Below are positions 42,350 to 51,916 of a stretch of 64,000 nt of DNA, piece by piece. The stretch is from positions 434,001 through 498,000 of the forward strand of contig CAJTFS010000002.1 of the NCBI GenBank assembly GCA_910575495.1, written 5' to 3'. Every line of letters starts with the position of its first letter. Position 1 is the stretch's first letter. This stretch comes from Bacteroidales bacterium. GTDB taxonomy: Bacteria; Bacteroidota; Bacteroidia; Bacteroidales; Rikenellaceae. The position numbers and the translations under genes are program-made. The notes under the pieces are model-generated. The model did not search any database. It was not told the origin of the DNA and worked only from the letters and a program-made list of their open reading frames with translations.

Positions 42350-43465
42350 TCAGAAGCGCAAATCGTCAATATCGCGGCAATTGGCCTTGGCGGCGATGGT
42401 TCCGTCGTCGAGCACGACCAGGCCGTTGTTGGCGCGCAGCATGGTTTTCATGGTCGAGGCGTCGATGTTGTAACACGGCACCCGCACCGAACCGAAAGCA
42501 TGGCTGTAACCATCGTCGAGCGCATCGGGCGTCAGACAGACGACCTCAGCACCCTCGGCCCGGGCCGCGACGGCCAACCGCTCCATGCGCCGCTCGCACC
42601 GCCGCGACAGGCGGTCGAAACGGGTGACGCACAACATGTAGAGCCGCCCGGGAGTGGCCAGCACACGCTCCGTGGCGTTGCCTTCGGCATCGTGCAGCGA
42701 AAACTCGCCGATCATGAAACGCGAAACATGCACCGCCTCGGGAGTGCGGGTATCGACCCACTCCCACACGTCGGCATCCTGCCACTCGCTCTCCTCGAGC
42801 CCGAATTCACGCACCTCGCCCGTGCGGAGGTTGCGATAGACGAGGACGGTTTCGGCCACGGCACCCTCCGACTCGACCTCCGACATGGCCTCGCGGATGT
42901 TGACCCCGACGCGGTAAGGGAGAAAGTCGACGAGCGGAAGATGGCGGTAGCAATAATAACCCAGATACATCGACGAAGTGAAGAAGATGCAGGTCAGCGC
43001 GATCTCCAGCGCCTTGAAAGCGAAAATGCGGTCGGGACGGTAACGCCACCACACCACCACGGCCATGGGCAGCAACGCCAGATTCTTGAAGAACGTCTGC
43101 CACGGCGTGAGTTTCAGCGCCTCGCCGAAGCAACCGCAGTCCTCGACGGGGAGGACCGTGGCGCTGAGGAAGGTGAGCACCGTGAAAAACGACATCGATG
43201 CCAAGGCGAAGATCGAAATCAACCGGATGCGCACCTTGAAAAGCAGCATGCACCCCATCATGAGCTCGGCGCCGCACAGCCAGATCGAAAAACCCATGCT
43301 GGCGCGCTGGAGATACTCGATGCCGTAGATCGAGAGATATTCGTTGATCTTCAGGGCCGTGCCCCACGGATCGACGACCTTGGTGAAACCCGACACGACG
43401 AACGTGCAGGCCAGCACGAGGCGGCAGACGCAGGCCGCCCACTTGAACAGACGGCTACTTCGCAT
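42350..43465 (-). CDS. BT_3928-like DoxX/MauE-type membrane protein
   Basis: A 371-residue protein. Residues 10-170 form a four-helix DoxX/MauE-like membrane domain containing VEDCGCFGEAL (CGCFG at 110-114), a cysteine motif associated with disulfide or quinone redox work in MauE relatives. Residues about 185-371 are a soluble domain with a thioredoxin-like trend (RLYMLCVTRFDRLSRRCERRMERLAVAAR...VVCLTPD) lacking a clear CxxC. The family is typical of Bacteroidetes and unassigned. It overlaps the thymidylate kinase gene by 11 bp. Confidence 0.8.
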   Translation of the reverse strand: MRSSRLFKWAACVCRLVLACTFVVSGFTKVVDPWGTALKINEYLSIYGIEYLQRASMGFSIWLCGAELMMGCMLLFKVRIRLISIFALASMSFFTVLTFLSATVLPVEDCGCFGEALKLTPWQTFFKNLALLPMAVVVWWRYRPDRIFAFKALEIALTCIFFTSSMYLGYYCYRHLPLVDFLPYRVGVNIREAMSEVESEGAVAETVLVYRNLRTGEVREFGLEESEWQDADVWEWVDTRTPEAVHVSRFMIGEFSLHDAEGNATERVLATPGRLYMLCVTRFDRLSRRCERRMERLAVAARAEGAEVVCLTPDALDDGYSHAFGSVRVPCYNIDASTMKTMLRANNGLVVLDDGTIAAKANCRDIDDLRF

Positions 43466-44147
43466 GGACGGGAAAGAGAGGATTCAACAAATCGCATATC
43501 TTGGCGAAGATGCCCTGCGGCGTCTCCATGCCGCCGCAATCGTTGCTGCAATCGACCACGCGCAGCGCAGGATCGAGAGCTGCGGTATCGAGGTAGACCT
43601 CGCGCACGGCACGCTGGAGGGCGAGCGACGACTCGTGGATGTCCTCGGCGCCTTGCAGGTAGCTGCGGTCGTCGCCCTCGCGCACGGCGGAGAGCTTGCG
43701 CTCAGTAAATGAAAAGGGTACGTCGAGGAACAACGACAGATCGGGCCGCGGCAGGGCGTTGTGTCCGAACTCGAGATCGAGGATCCAACGGGCCAGCCTG
43801 CGGCGCTCGTCGCCCGCGGGCAGCTTGGCGCACTGGTAACCGACGTTGGAATAGACATAGCGGTCGAGCAGCACGGCCTTGCCGTCGGCGATCCACTGCC
43901 GGATCTGGGGCGCGGCCTCGGCCCGGTCGCCGGCAAAGAGCAAGGCGACGAGGTAGGGATCGACCCGGTCGGCGCTGCCGAACTCGCCGCGCAGAAAACG
44001 GGCGACGAGCTCGCCGTAGACCGGAGCGTCGAAACGCGGAAAATGGAGATAGGCGCTCTCGATGCCGCGCTGCGCGAACCGCTCGCGCAACAAACCGATC
44101 TGCGTCGATTTGCCGGCACCGTCCAGGCCTTCGAGTACGATGAACAT
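43455..44147 (-). CDS. tmk: Thymidylate kinase
   Basis: A 230-residue dTMP kinase: P-loop GLDGAGKST at 7-15, the substrate-base segment PRFDAPVYGELVARFL, the DRYVYSNVGYQ (DRY/DRxxxS) motif around 95-105, and a lid region. It phosphorylates dTMP to dTDP in the cytoplasm. The C-terminal 50 residues are longer than in E. coli Tmk, as is usual for this phylum. It lies 22 bp after sufS and overlaps the downstream BT_3928-like gene. Confidence 0.9.
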   Translation of the reverse strand: MFIVLEGLDGAGKSTQIGLLRERFAQRGIESAYLHFPRFDAPVYGELVARFLRGEFGSADRVDPYLVALLFAGDRAEAAPQIRQWIADGKAVLLDRYVYSNVGYQCAKLPAGDERRRLARWILDLEFGHNALPRPDLSLFLDVPFSFTERKLSAVREGDDRSYLQGAEDIHESSLALQRAVREVYLDTAALDPALRVVDCSNDCGGMETPQGIFAKICDLLNPLFPVHAK

Positions 44148-44169
44148 AGGGGTTTCTTCGTTTATGGCA

Positions 44170-45390
44170 TTAGGAGCGCAACATGCGCACGGCCCGCCGC
44201 AAGCCCTCGGCCAGGGCGTCGACCTCGGAGAAGGTGTTGTAGAGGGCCAGCGAGGCGCGGCACATGCCCGTGACGCCGAAATGGTCCATGACGGGCTCGG
44301 CGCAATGGTGGCCCGTACGGACGGCGATGCCGAGCTTGTCGAGGATCATCCCGAGGTCGTAGGGATGCACGCCCTCGACGTTGAACGAGACGATGGGACA
44401 CTTGTCGGGAGTCCGGCCGTAGATGCGGAGCCCGTCGATTTCGCTGAGCTCCGCTTCGGCCCGGCGGAGCAGGGCGGTCTCGTAGGCTTCGACCTCGGCG
44501 GGATCGAAACGCTGCACGAACTTCACGGCCTCGCCCAACCCGATGGCCCCGATGAAATTGGCCGTGCCGGCCTCGAACTTGAGCGGCACGGGAGCATAGG
44601 TCGTACGGGCGAAAGTGACGCGGTCGACCATGTCGCCGCCGCCCAGAAAAGGCGGCATGGCTTCCAGAAGCGCCCGCTTGCCGAAGAGCACGCCGATGCC
44701 TGTGGGACCGTAGAGCTTGTGGCCCGAAAAAGCATAGAAATCGAAGTCCGAAGCCCGAACGTCGACCCCGCCGTGCACGGCGCCCTGGCACCCGTCGACC
44801 ACGACGATGGCGCCGACGGCGTGCGCCGCGTCGACCACGGGCCGCAGGTCGGGCCGCGAACCGAGCGTATTGGAAGCCTGCGTCACGGCGACGACACGCG
44901 TACGTGCGTCGATGAGCTGGCCGAGCAACTCGCTATGCAGACGGCCCGTATCGTCGAACGGCAGCATGCGGACTTCGGCGCCCTTGCGCTCGGCCAGCAA
45001 CTGCCACGGCACGAGGTTGGAGTGGTGCTCCATCTCGCTGACGAGGATGTTGTCGCCCGCCCCGACGAACCTTTCGCCCCAGGCATAGGCCACGGTGTTG
45101 AGCGACGCGGTGGCGCCGGACGTGAAGATCACCTCCTCCTTCTCGGCGGCCCCGATCCACCCGGCGATCCGGGCGCGGGCCTCCTCGTAAGCCTCGGTGG
45201 TCTGCTCGGCAAGGAAATGCACGCCGCGATGGATGTTGGCATTCTGCCAACGCATGAGACGGTCGACCGTCTCGATCACCGACCGGGGCTTCTGCGCCGT
45301 GGCGCCGCTGTCCAGATAGACGAGCGGCCGGCCGTAGACCTCGCGGGAGAGAATCGGGAACTCCTCGCGTATTTGATTGACGTCGAACAT
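44170..45390 (-). CDS. sufS: Cysteine desulfurase SufS
   Basis: A 406-residue group II cysteine desulfurase. The PLP lysine is K225 in AFSGHKLYGPTG, the persulfide-forming cysteine is C363 in RTGHHCAEPVM, and SEMEHHSNLVPWQ near 118-130 binds the cofactor. It supplies sulfur for Fe-S cluster assembly. It is the last of the sufBCDS genes, 5 bp after sufD. No sufE or sufU is adjacent; the sulfur acceptor must be encoded elsewhere or be SufB directly. Confidence 0.95.
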   Translation of the reverse strand: MFDVNQIREEFPILSREVYGRPLVYLDSGATAQKPRSVIETVDRLMRWQNANIHRGVHFLAEQTTEAYEEARARIAGWIGAAEKEEVIFTSGATASLNTVAYAWGERFVGAGDNILVSEMEHHSNLVPWQLLAERKGAEVRMLPFDDTGRLHSELLGQLIDARTRVVAVTQASNTLGSRPDLRPVVDAAHAVGAIVVVDGCQGAVHGGVDVRASDFDFYAFSGHKLYGPTGIGVLFGKRALLEAMPPFLGGGDMVDRVTFARTTYAPVPLKFEAGTANFIGAIGLGEAVKFVQRFDPAEVEAYETALLRRAEAELSEIDGLRIYGRTPDKCPIVSFNVEGVHPYDLGMILDKLGIAVRTGHHCAEPVMDHFGVTGMCRASLALYNTFSEVDALAEGLRRAVRMLRS

Positions 45391-45395
45391 CTTTC

Positions 45396-46226
45396 TTATC
45401 GGATCTTCTCCATTTTACGGGACATGGCGTCTGCCAGGGCCTCGCCCAAGGCGTCGATGCCGCAGCGCCGCACGATGTCGCCGGCGAAGCCCTCGATCTG
45501 CAGACGCCGGGCCTGAGCCGGACTCAGCCCGCGCTGCCGCATGTAGAGGATGGCATCGGCATCCATCTGCCCCACCGTGGCGCCGTGCGAACACTTGACG
45601 TCGTCGGCATAGATTTCAAGCTGGGGCTTGGCATCGATGCGGGCCGTTTCGCTCAACAGGATGTTGCGGCTCTGCTGGCGGGCGTCGGTCCGCTGCGCAT
45701 CGCGGGCGACGTAGACCAATCCCCGGAACTCGCCCACGGCGCAGCCGCCGGCGATACCCTTGACGAGCGAATCGCTGCTGCAATCGGGCACGTTGTGGGC
45801 CGTATGCAGGTCGATGACGCAATGCTCCTCGCCGGCGGCCAGAAAGAGCCCGCCCAGCGAACTCTCGGCATGGGCGCCGTCGAGATCGACGCGATACGAG
45901 GCATTGGCGCTCGCGAGCTGCACGACCGTCATGCAACACCGGCTTCGGGCCGCCTGCATCACCGTTGTTTCGGCGAAAGCCTCGGCGAGGAAGATTTCGG
46001 TGAACTGCAAGGCGGCGTCCTGCTCCAACAAAACGGAGAGCGTCGCCGCGACGGGCTTCTTGTGCACGACGACCAGGCGCGCCGAAACGCCGGCGGCAAC
46101 CTCGACGCGCAACTTTGCGGGGTCGACGGCGACGAACGGCTGCACTGCGTCGGAATCCTCCCCGATGCGGAGCCGCTCGCTCCCGACGGACCGGAACCCG
46201 CTGAGAATATCGGTCATGGCGGCCAT
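45396..46226 (-). CDS. sufD: Fe-S assembly protein SufD, short form
   Basis: A 276-residue SufB/SufD-family protein with the conserved core: DLHTAHNVPDCSSDSLVKGIAGG, GLVYVARDAQRTDARQQSRNILLS, and the C-terminal CSHGATVGQMDADAILYMRQRGLSPAQAR, which includes the His involved in cluster building. It lacks most of the N-terminal helical region seen in the roughly 420-residue E. coli SufD. The frame is intact and the context (between sufC and sufS) is right, so the short form is probably functional. Start overlaps the sufC stop. Confidence 0.92.
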   Translation of the reverse strand: MAAMTDILSGFRSVGSERLRIGEDSDAVQPFVAVDPAKLRVEVAAGVSARLVVVHKKPVAATLSVLLEQDAALQFTEIFLAEAFAETTVMQAARSRCCMTVVQLASANASYRVDLDGAHAESSLGGLFLAAGEEHCVIDLHTAHNVPDCSSDSLVKGIAGGCAVGEFRGLVYVARDAQRTDARQQSRNILLSETARIDAKPQLEIYADDVKCSHGATVGQMDADAILYMRQRGLSPAQARRLQIEGFAGDIVRRCGIDALGEALADAMSRKMEKIR

Positions 46227-46978
46227 TATTCCTTATACTCGTTAATCAACCAATCGTAACCCTCCTTCTCGAGCTTGAGGGCCAACGTCTTGTCGCCCGA
46301 GTGGATGATGCGGCCCTTGTAGAGGACGTGCACCACGTCGGGGACGATGTAATCCAACAAACGCTGGTAATGGGTGATGACCACCGTGGCGTTCTGCGGC
46401 GTATGCAGCTTGGTGACGCCCGTGGCGACGATGCGCAGAGCGTCGATGTCGAGCCCCGAATCGGTCTCGTCGAGAATGGCCAGCTTGGGGTCGAGCATGG
46501 CCATCTGGAAAATCTCGTTCTTCTTCTTCTCGCCGCCCGAGAAACCCTCGTTGACGGCGCGCGAGGTGAGCTTGGCGTCCAGTTCGACCACGGTGCTTTT
46601 CTCGCGCATGAGCTTGAGGAACTCGGCGGCGGACAACGGCTCCTGACCGCGGAACTTGCGCTGCTCGTTGACGGCCAGCTTCATGAAATTGGCCATCGTG
46701 ACGCCGGGAATCTCGACGGGATACTGGAACCCGAGGAAAAGCCCCGAACGGGCCCGGTCCTCGATGGACATAGCAAGCAGATCCTGCCCCTCGAACGAAG
46801 CGGACCCTTCGGTGACGGTGAACTTTTCGTTACCGGCCAAAACCGACGCCAAGGTCGACTTGCCCGACCCGTTGGGCCCCATGATGGCGTGCACCTCGCC
46901 GGCCCGGACCTCGAGGTCGATGCCCCGCAAAATCTCCTTGCCGTCGACCGACGCATGCAGATTCTTTACACTCAACAT
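46226..46978 (-). CDS. sufC: Fe-S assembly ATPase SufC
   Basis: A 250-residue ABC-type ATPase: Walker A GPNGSGKST at 34-42, the ABC signature FSGGEKKKNEI, Walker B LAILDETDSGLD, and the family-specific H-loop VVITHYQRLL. It powers the SufBC2D scaffold. Lies 24 bp after sufB. Confidence 0.96.
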   Translation of the reverse strand: MLSVKNLHASVDGKEILRGIDLEVRAGEVHAIMGPNGSGKSTLASVLAGNEKFTVTEGSASFEGQDLLAMSIEDRARSGLFLGFQYPVEIPGVTMANFMKLAVNEQRKFRGQEPLSAAEFLKLMREKSTVVELDAKLTSRAVNEGFSGGEKKKNEIFQMAMLDPKLAILDETDSGLDIDALRIVATGVTKLHTPQNATVVITHYQRLLDYIVPDVVHVLYKGRIIHSGDKTLALKLEKEGYDWLINEYKE

Positions 46979-47002
46979 ATCTTTTTGCCTTGTTTTATGC
47001 TG

Positions 47003-48442
<1,440 letters not shown>

Positions 48443-48448
48443 TTATAT

Positions 48449-48506
48449 ATGCAACTTTTTTCCGCCCTGACAAAACCCCGAACTTGTTCGGCTTTGCCCC
48501 GGCTTA
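48449..48506 (-). promoter_or_regulatory. Recurrent structured 5' leader element, copy upstream of sufB
   Basis: Gene-sense order: AAGCCGGGGCAAAGCC, hairpin CCGAAC-AA-GTTCGG, then GGTTTTGTCAGGGCGGAAAAAAG and TTGCATATATAAATG. Outer blocks GGCA/TGTC and AGCC/GGTT also pair. It stands within a transcript whose promoter is clear, so it will be present in the sufB mRNA. Confidence 0.6.
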
Positions 48507-48617
48507 AAAACCGTCTCTGCAATGCTAAAATATCCTACTGCGACCCTGCAAACCCGATGCCGGGGAGCAACCGCACGTGCTCGCGGAGCAGCCTGCCTAA
48601 GCCGCAGAAAATTGGAA

Positions 48618-48648
48618 CAAAGGTACGAAATCAATTTGCAATTTCAAA
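48618..48648 (-). promoter_or_regulatory. Promoter of the sufBCDS operon
   Basis: TTTG, 19 bp, TACCTTTG on the minus strand; both boxes match consensus exactly. Transcription start expected near 48611. Confidence 0.8.
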
Positions 48649-49097
48649 CGCGAAAAGACAAAACTGCACCTCGCCGGCGAATTTGCGGCCGCGAGGAAAG
48701 AACGGCCCGCCCCGGCACGGGACAATGATTTGTCAAGCCGTATTTCACTCGGGAAGATGCAGGGACAAAGCACGCGGGCGCACGAAGTGCGGCAGCAGTC
48801 GGTCGATCGGCGCAACATTCCGTTTTCCGATTCGGCCTATCGATCGCTATTTCGGTCCTGTTGTTCGCCGGGCGCTCCGGCGATACAATCTTTTATTTAT
48901 CTTGCGCCGCCGAAATGCAAACGAAGGTTCGGACCGGAATCTGCAAGCCGGCGAAAACCACGGTCACGCAGATGCCGGACCCCGAATCGGACGTATTCAA
49001 ATATACTCTCGCACAGAGCCTTTCGCCGCACGGAACAAACGTTTTGTGTTATAGAAATAACGCAATAGGACTTTTTGGTGAAAAAATTGGTCCAAAA

Positions 49098-49127
49098 TTT
49101 GCGGGGGGGGGATTTTTTGTATCTTTG
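49098..49127 (+). promoter_or_regulatory. Promoter with a G9 homopolymer in its spacer
   Basis: TTTG at 49098-49101 and an exact TATCTTTG at 49120-49127, separated by 18 bp, nine of which are an uninterrupted run of guanines (49103-49111). Other promoters in this window have spacers of 19-20 bp. Confidence 0.6.
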
Positions 49128-49165
49128 CAACATCCGGGCACTACGCTGGATGTTCGGATACTGGG

Positions 49166-49564
49166 ATGAAGACGCAACTCACATCCTTCGGGAGCACCGC
49201 TCGACATCTGGTCGGGCGGTGTTTTTCGTATCCGCCCGAAGCGGAGAGCCATTCGTTTTTCTTCATCGACCAGCGCGTGGAGCCGAGTCTCGAAGCCAAG
49301 CTGCACCGTCACGCTGCGCGGGAGCTGTATTATATTGTGCAAAGAGATGACCTTTTCGCAGTTCGTCACGCAACACCGCTTGAATATGGCCCGCGAGCTG
49401 CTGAAGCATTCACCAAAACGAGTATCGGAATTCGCTATACGGTCGGCTTCAACGACCTGCCGCATTTCGTGCGGGTGTTTACGAAAAATATCGGGATGCC
49501 GCCGTCGCAATACCGGAAAAGTTGCAACAGAATGAGAACTGACCGAATCCATTCCGCATCATAA
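49166..49564 (+). pseudogene. Degraded AraC-family transcriptional regulator
   Basis: The first frame begins like a cupin-sensor AraC protein (SYPPEAESHSFFFIDQ... LHRHAARELYYIV) and then breaks. The next frame supplies MTFSQFVTQHRLNMAREL and KRVSEFAIR, the first helix-turn-helix of the AraC DNA-binding domain. The original frame then resumes with VGFNDLPHFVRVFTKNIGMP and PSQYRK, the second. At least two frameshifts and loss of most of the middle (about 150 residues) make it non-functional. It lies directly behind the promoter with the G9 spacer. Confidence 0.8.
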
Positions 49565-49806
49565 GACTTCCGGACTTTAGCAAGGGAATGTGAAACTGCG
49601 GCGAAGAGAAAGCAAGCCGGCGAACGATTGCCGCAGAACCGGGGCCGAGCGGCCATATTATAATTAGAGAGATACGACCGGCAAAGAACAGCCAAATCCG
49701 CCCGAAGAAACCGACCGAAACAAAAACGACTCGCGACCCGGTTTCGGGCGGGCCGGAGAGCCGGCATAAATTACGGAAAAGAGTACACCCGCAAAAAGAC
49801 AAACAA
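49565..49806. other. Spacer between pseudogene and rpmA
   Basis: No gene recognised; a short GGCCGGAGAGCCGGC-type palindrome near 49751 is the only structure seen. Confidence 0.5.
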
Positions 49807-49835
49807 AAAGCGACCGCCGGAAAACCGGCAGCCGC
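49804..49835 (-). terminator. Terminator of rplU-rpmA
   Basis: An 11-bp stem with wobbles (GCGGCTGCCGG / CCGGCGGTCGC, loop TTTT, minus strand) is followed by TTTTTG, 24 bases past the rpmA stop. Confidence 0.85.
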
Positions 49836-49859
49836 CATTATGGATAAAAGCGAAAAACG

Positions 49860-50120
49860 CTATTCGCTCAGAGGAGTTACGCTGACGTAAGACTTGCCCT
49901 CGCCCTTCTTGCAGAAAGCGACCGTACCGTCGACCAGCGCGAAGAGCGTATGATCCTTACCCATGCCTACGTTCTCACCGGCGTTGTGAACCGTGCCGCG
50001 CTGACGAACGATGATGTTGCCCGCCTTTGCGAACTGACCGCCGAACAATTTGATGCCGAGTCGCTTGCTTTCCGACTCGCGGCCGTTCTTCGAACTACCT
50101 ACACCTTTCTTATGTGCCAT
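49860..50120 (-). CDS. rpmA: 50S ribosomal protein L27
   Basis: An 86-residue L27 with the canonical [22 protein letters not shown] start and the [17 protein letters not shown] core. It starts directly with MAHKK, without the cleaved N-terminal extension known from Firmicutes. It binds near the peptidyl-transferase centre. Follows rplU by 20 bp. Confidence 0.98.
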   Translation of the reverse strand: MAHKKGVGSSKNGRESESKRLGIKLFGGQFAKAGNIIVRQRGTVHNAGENVGMGKDHTLFALVDGTVAFCKKGEGKSYVSVTPLSE

Positions 50121-50140
50121 GTTGCTTCGGTTTTAAAAGG

Positions 50141-50452
50141 TTATGCGACGACTTCCTCGATGAGAATCTGCGTCAGATACTGGCGATGACCGTTGCATTT
50201 CTGGTATCCCGTGCGACGCTTCTTCTTGAAGACCAGAACCTTGTCGTCCTTCAGGTGCTTCAGGATCTTGCACTTTACCGTGGCGCCTTTCACTACAGGT
50301 GCGCCGACTTTGACCTGACCGTCGTTGTCTGTGAGCAGGACCTTGTCGAAACTTACGGACGAATTCTCTTCGCCCTGGAGACGGTGAACATAAAGTTTCC
50401 GACCTTTCTCAGCCTTGAATTGCTGACCTGCAATCTCTACTATAACGTACAT
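50141..50452 (-). CDS. rplU: 50S ribosomal protein L21
   Basis: A 103-residue L21: [17 protein letters not shown] start, [19 protein letters not shown], and the RNA-binding [17 protein letters not shown] end. The ATG at 50452 is chosen over an upstream in-frame one at 50485, which lies in the promoter. Forms the usual rplU-rpmA operon. Confidence 0.98.
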   Translation of the reverse strand: MYVIVEIAGQQFKAEKGRKLYVHRLQGEENSSVSFDKVLLTDNDGQVKVGAPVVKGATVKCKILKHLKDDKVLVFKKKRRTGYQKCNGHRQYLTQILIEEVVA

Positions 50453-50483
50453 CGAATGCGATTGGTTATATAATTCGGAGTGC

Positions 50484-50513
50484 AAATATACGCATATTTA
50501 TCGTATAAACAAC
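50484..50513 (-). promoter_or_regulatory. Promoter of rplU-rpmA
   Basis: TTG, 19 bp, TATATTTG on the minus strand; start of transcription expected near 50477, about 25 bases before the rplU ATG. Confidence 0.75.
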
Positions 50514-50606
50514 ACCCGCGGGAACTTTTTTTCTCCGCCCCGCCCTCTGGCACGGTTTTGGGCGCTGCCGGGGCCGTTCCCGGGCTTCGGACCGGAGTTA
50601 TACGCC

Positions 50607-50978
50607 ATGCAACGGATATTGATCGCTTCCGACGACGGGTTTTCCCGCGAACTGATCCGCCTGGCCCTCGCAGGGCTGGGTGCCGAAGTGAGGTGCGCAG
50701 GGTGCGGCGCCGAACTCGAACGGCTCTGCGCCCGCGTGCTGTTCGACCTGATCATCGTCCTGCAGACGGCACCCTTTTTCTGCGGCCGCGAACTGATCGG
50801 CCGGCTGCGGCCCCCGGGACTGCGCCGGCCGCTGGTCTATGTGGTGTCGTGGCAGCAGAGCGAGCAGACGGTGCTGAGCCTGCTGGAGTGCGGCGTGAAT
50901 CAATATCTGACTTTCCCCGTGAGCCTGCAACGGCTGAGAGCCAAGGTCGCGGGCGATCTGACATTGCAACAGCCATGA
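50607..50978 (+). CDS. Degenerate response-regulator receiver protein
   Basis: A 123-residue single-domain protein with the alternating strand/helix pattern of a CheY-like receiver: ILIASDDGFSRELIRLAL (acidic pair present), FDLIIVLQTAPFFCGREL where the phospho-acceptor aspartate is replaced by leucine, VVSWQQS in the Thr/Ser switch position, and YLTFPVSLQRL where the usual KP lysine is phenylalanine. Phosphorylation is therefore unlikely. Its stop overlaps the start of the next gene (ATGA). It may act as a constitutive or protein-binding pseudo-receiver; the function is unknown. Confidence 0.75.
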   Translation: MQRILIASDDGFSRELIRLALAGLGAEVRCAGCGAELERLCARVLFDLIIVLQTAPFFCGRELIGRLRPPGLRRPLVYVVSWQQSEQTVLSLLECGVNQYLTFPVSLQRLRAKVAGDLTLQQP

Positions 50979-51916
50979 ATGCTCTCTTGATCGCATGCCT
51001 CGCCTGCACGGCAGCCGCAGCCGCAGGCTTCGCGTTCCTGCTCGCGGCGGAGACGCTGCGGAACCGCCGCAGAACGTGTTATCACAACCTGCTGCGGCAA
51101 CGCTATCTTCGCATCGTGATGCTGGCGCTCTTCGCCGAGCGGCCGGCCGTGCCGCACTTCCCCCTGCTGCGGCGTCGGGATTCGCGCCTGCTTCTGGCCG
51201 AGACGCTCGCCGGGCTGGGAGCGATGACCTACGGACTTCCGACCGGCCTGCTGTCCGAGATAACGGCCCGCTACCGGCTGGACGAATGGCTGCTGCGCCG
51301 CGCACGCTTCGCGCAGGGGTACCGCCGGGCCCGTTATCTGGCGCTGCTCTCCGAACTGCCCGCAACCGAATCGGTTTCCCGCCATGCGGCCCGCTACGGA
51401 GACAGCCGCAACCGCTATGTACGTTTCTATGCGCTGATGATCGCCCTCACGGCCGAACCCCCTGCCGCCCTGCAACGGATGGCCGGCTGCGCCTGGGCTT
51501 TCTCGTCCACCGAAGTCGCCGAAATCACGGCCGCTCTGCGGCGCGGACTGCTGCCCATCGCCTATCGGCCGCTCGTGGCTTCGGCATCGCCCAACCTGCG
51601 CCGCGTGGGGCTGAGCATCGTGCGGCAGTTCGGCATCGCAGAAGCCGGCCCCCAGCTTCTGCAACTGCTCGACGACGACGAAACCGCCGTTGCGCAGGCC
51701 GACGTTCTCCACACGCTGTGCGCCCTGCGGCGGCCGCTGCTGTGCCGCGAAGTGCGGCATTCGCTCGGGCGCATGAAACCGGCCGAACGCCGGACCCTGA
51801 TGCGCTGCATGGCGCGTTCGAGCTACGCCCCGGAACTGCTGCGCCGGCTCTTCGACAAAAACGAATGCGCCTACTACGAAACGATCGTGCAATCGCATAA
51901 ACGCTGTCTGGTATGA
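50975..51916 (+). CDS. Membrane-anchored HEAT-like helical protein of unknown function
   Basis: A 313-residue protein with one N-terminal transmembrane helix (about 4-26) and then a wholly helical, arginine- and leucine-rich domain. The C-terminal half resembles HEAT repeats (NLRRVGLSIVRQFGIAEAGPQLLQLLDDDETAVAQADVLHTL, AERRTLMRCMARSSYAPELLRRLF). It is coupled to both neighbours by ATGA overlaps. Probably a cytoplasmic scaffold tethered to the inner membrane; no catalytic motif. Confidence 0.7.
   Translation: MNALLIACLACTAAAAAGFAFLLAAETLRNRRRTCYHNLLRQRYLRIVMLALFAERPAVPHFPLLRRRDSRLLLAETLAGLGAMTYGLPTGLLSEITARYRLDEWLLRRARFAQGYRRARYLALLSELPATESVSRHAARYGDSRNRYVRFYALMIALTAEPPAALQRMAGCAWAFSSTEVAEITAALRRGLLPIAYRPLVASASPNLRRVGLSIVRQFGIAEAGPQLLQLLDDDETAVAQADVLHTLCALRRPLLCREVRHSLGRMKPAERRTLMRCMARSSYAPELLRRLFDKNECAYYETIVQSHKRCLV

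Larger units (their letters stand above)
48507..49160. other. Spacer between suf and the AraC-type pseudogene
   Basis: Holds the suf promoter and, at its right end, the promoter with a G9 spacer. The intervening 450 bases show no recognisable gene or repeat copy. Confidence 0.6.

Noticed and set aside
48730..49068. Short plus-strand frame in the spacer after suf
   Set aside because: No domain, no start signal and arginine-rich composition expected of non-coding GC-rich DNA.
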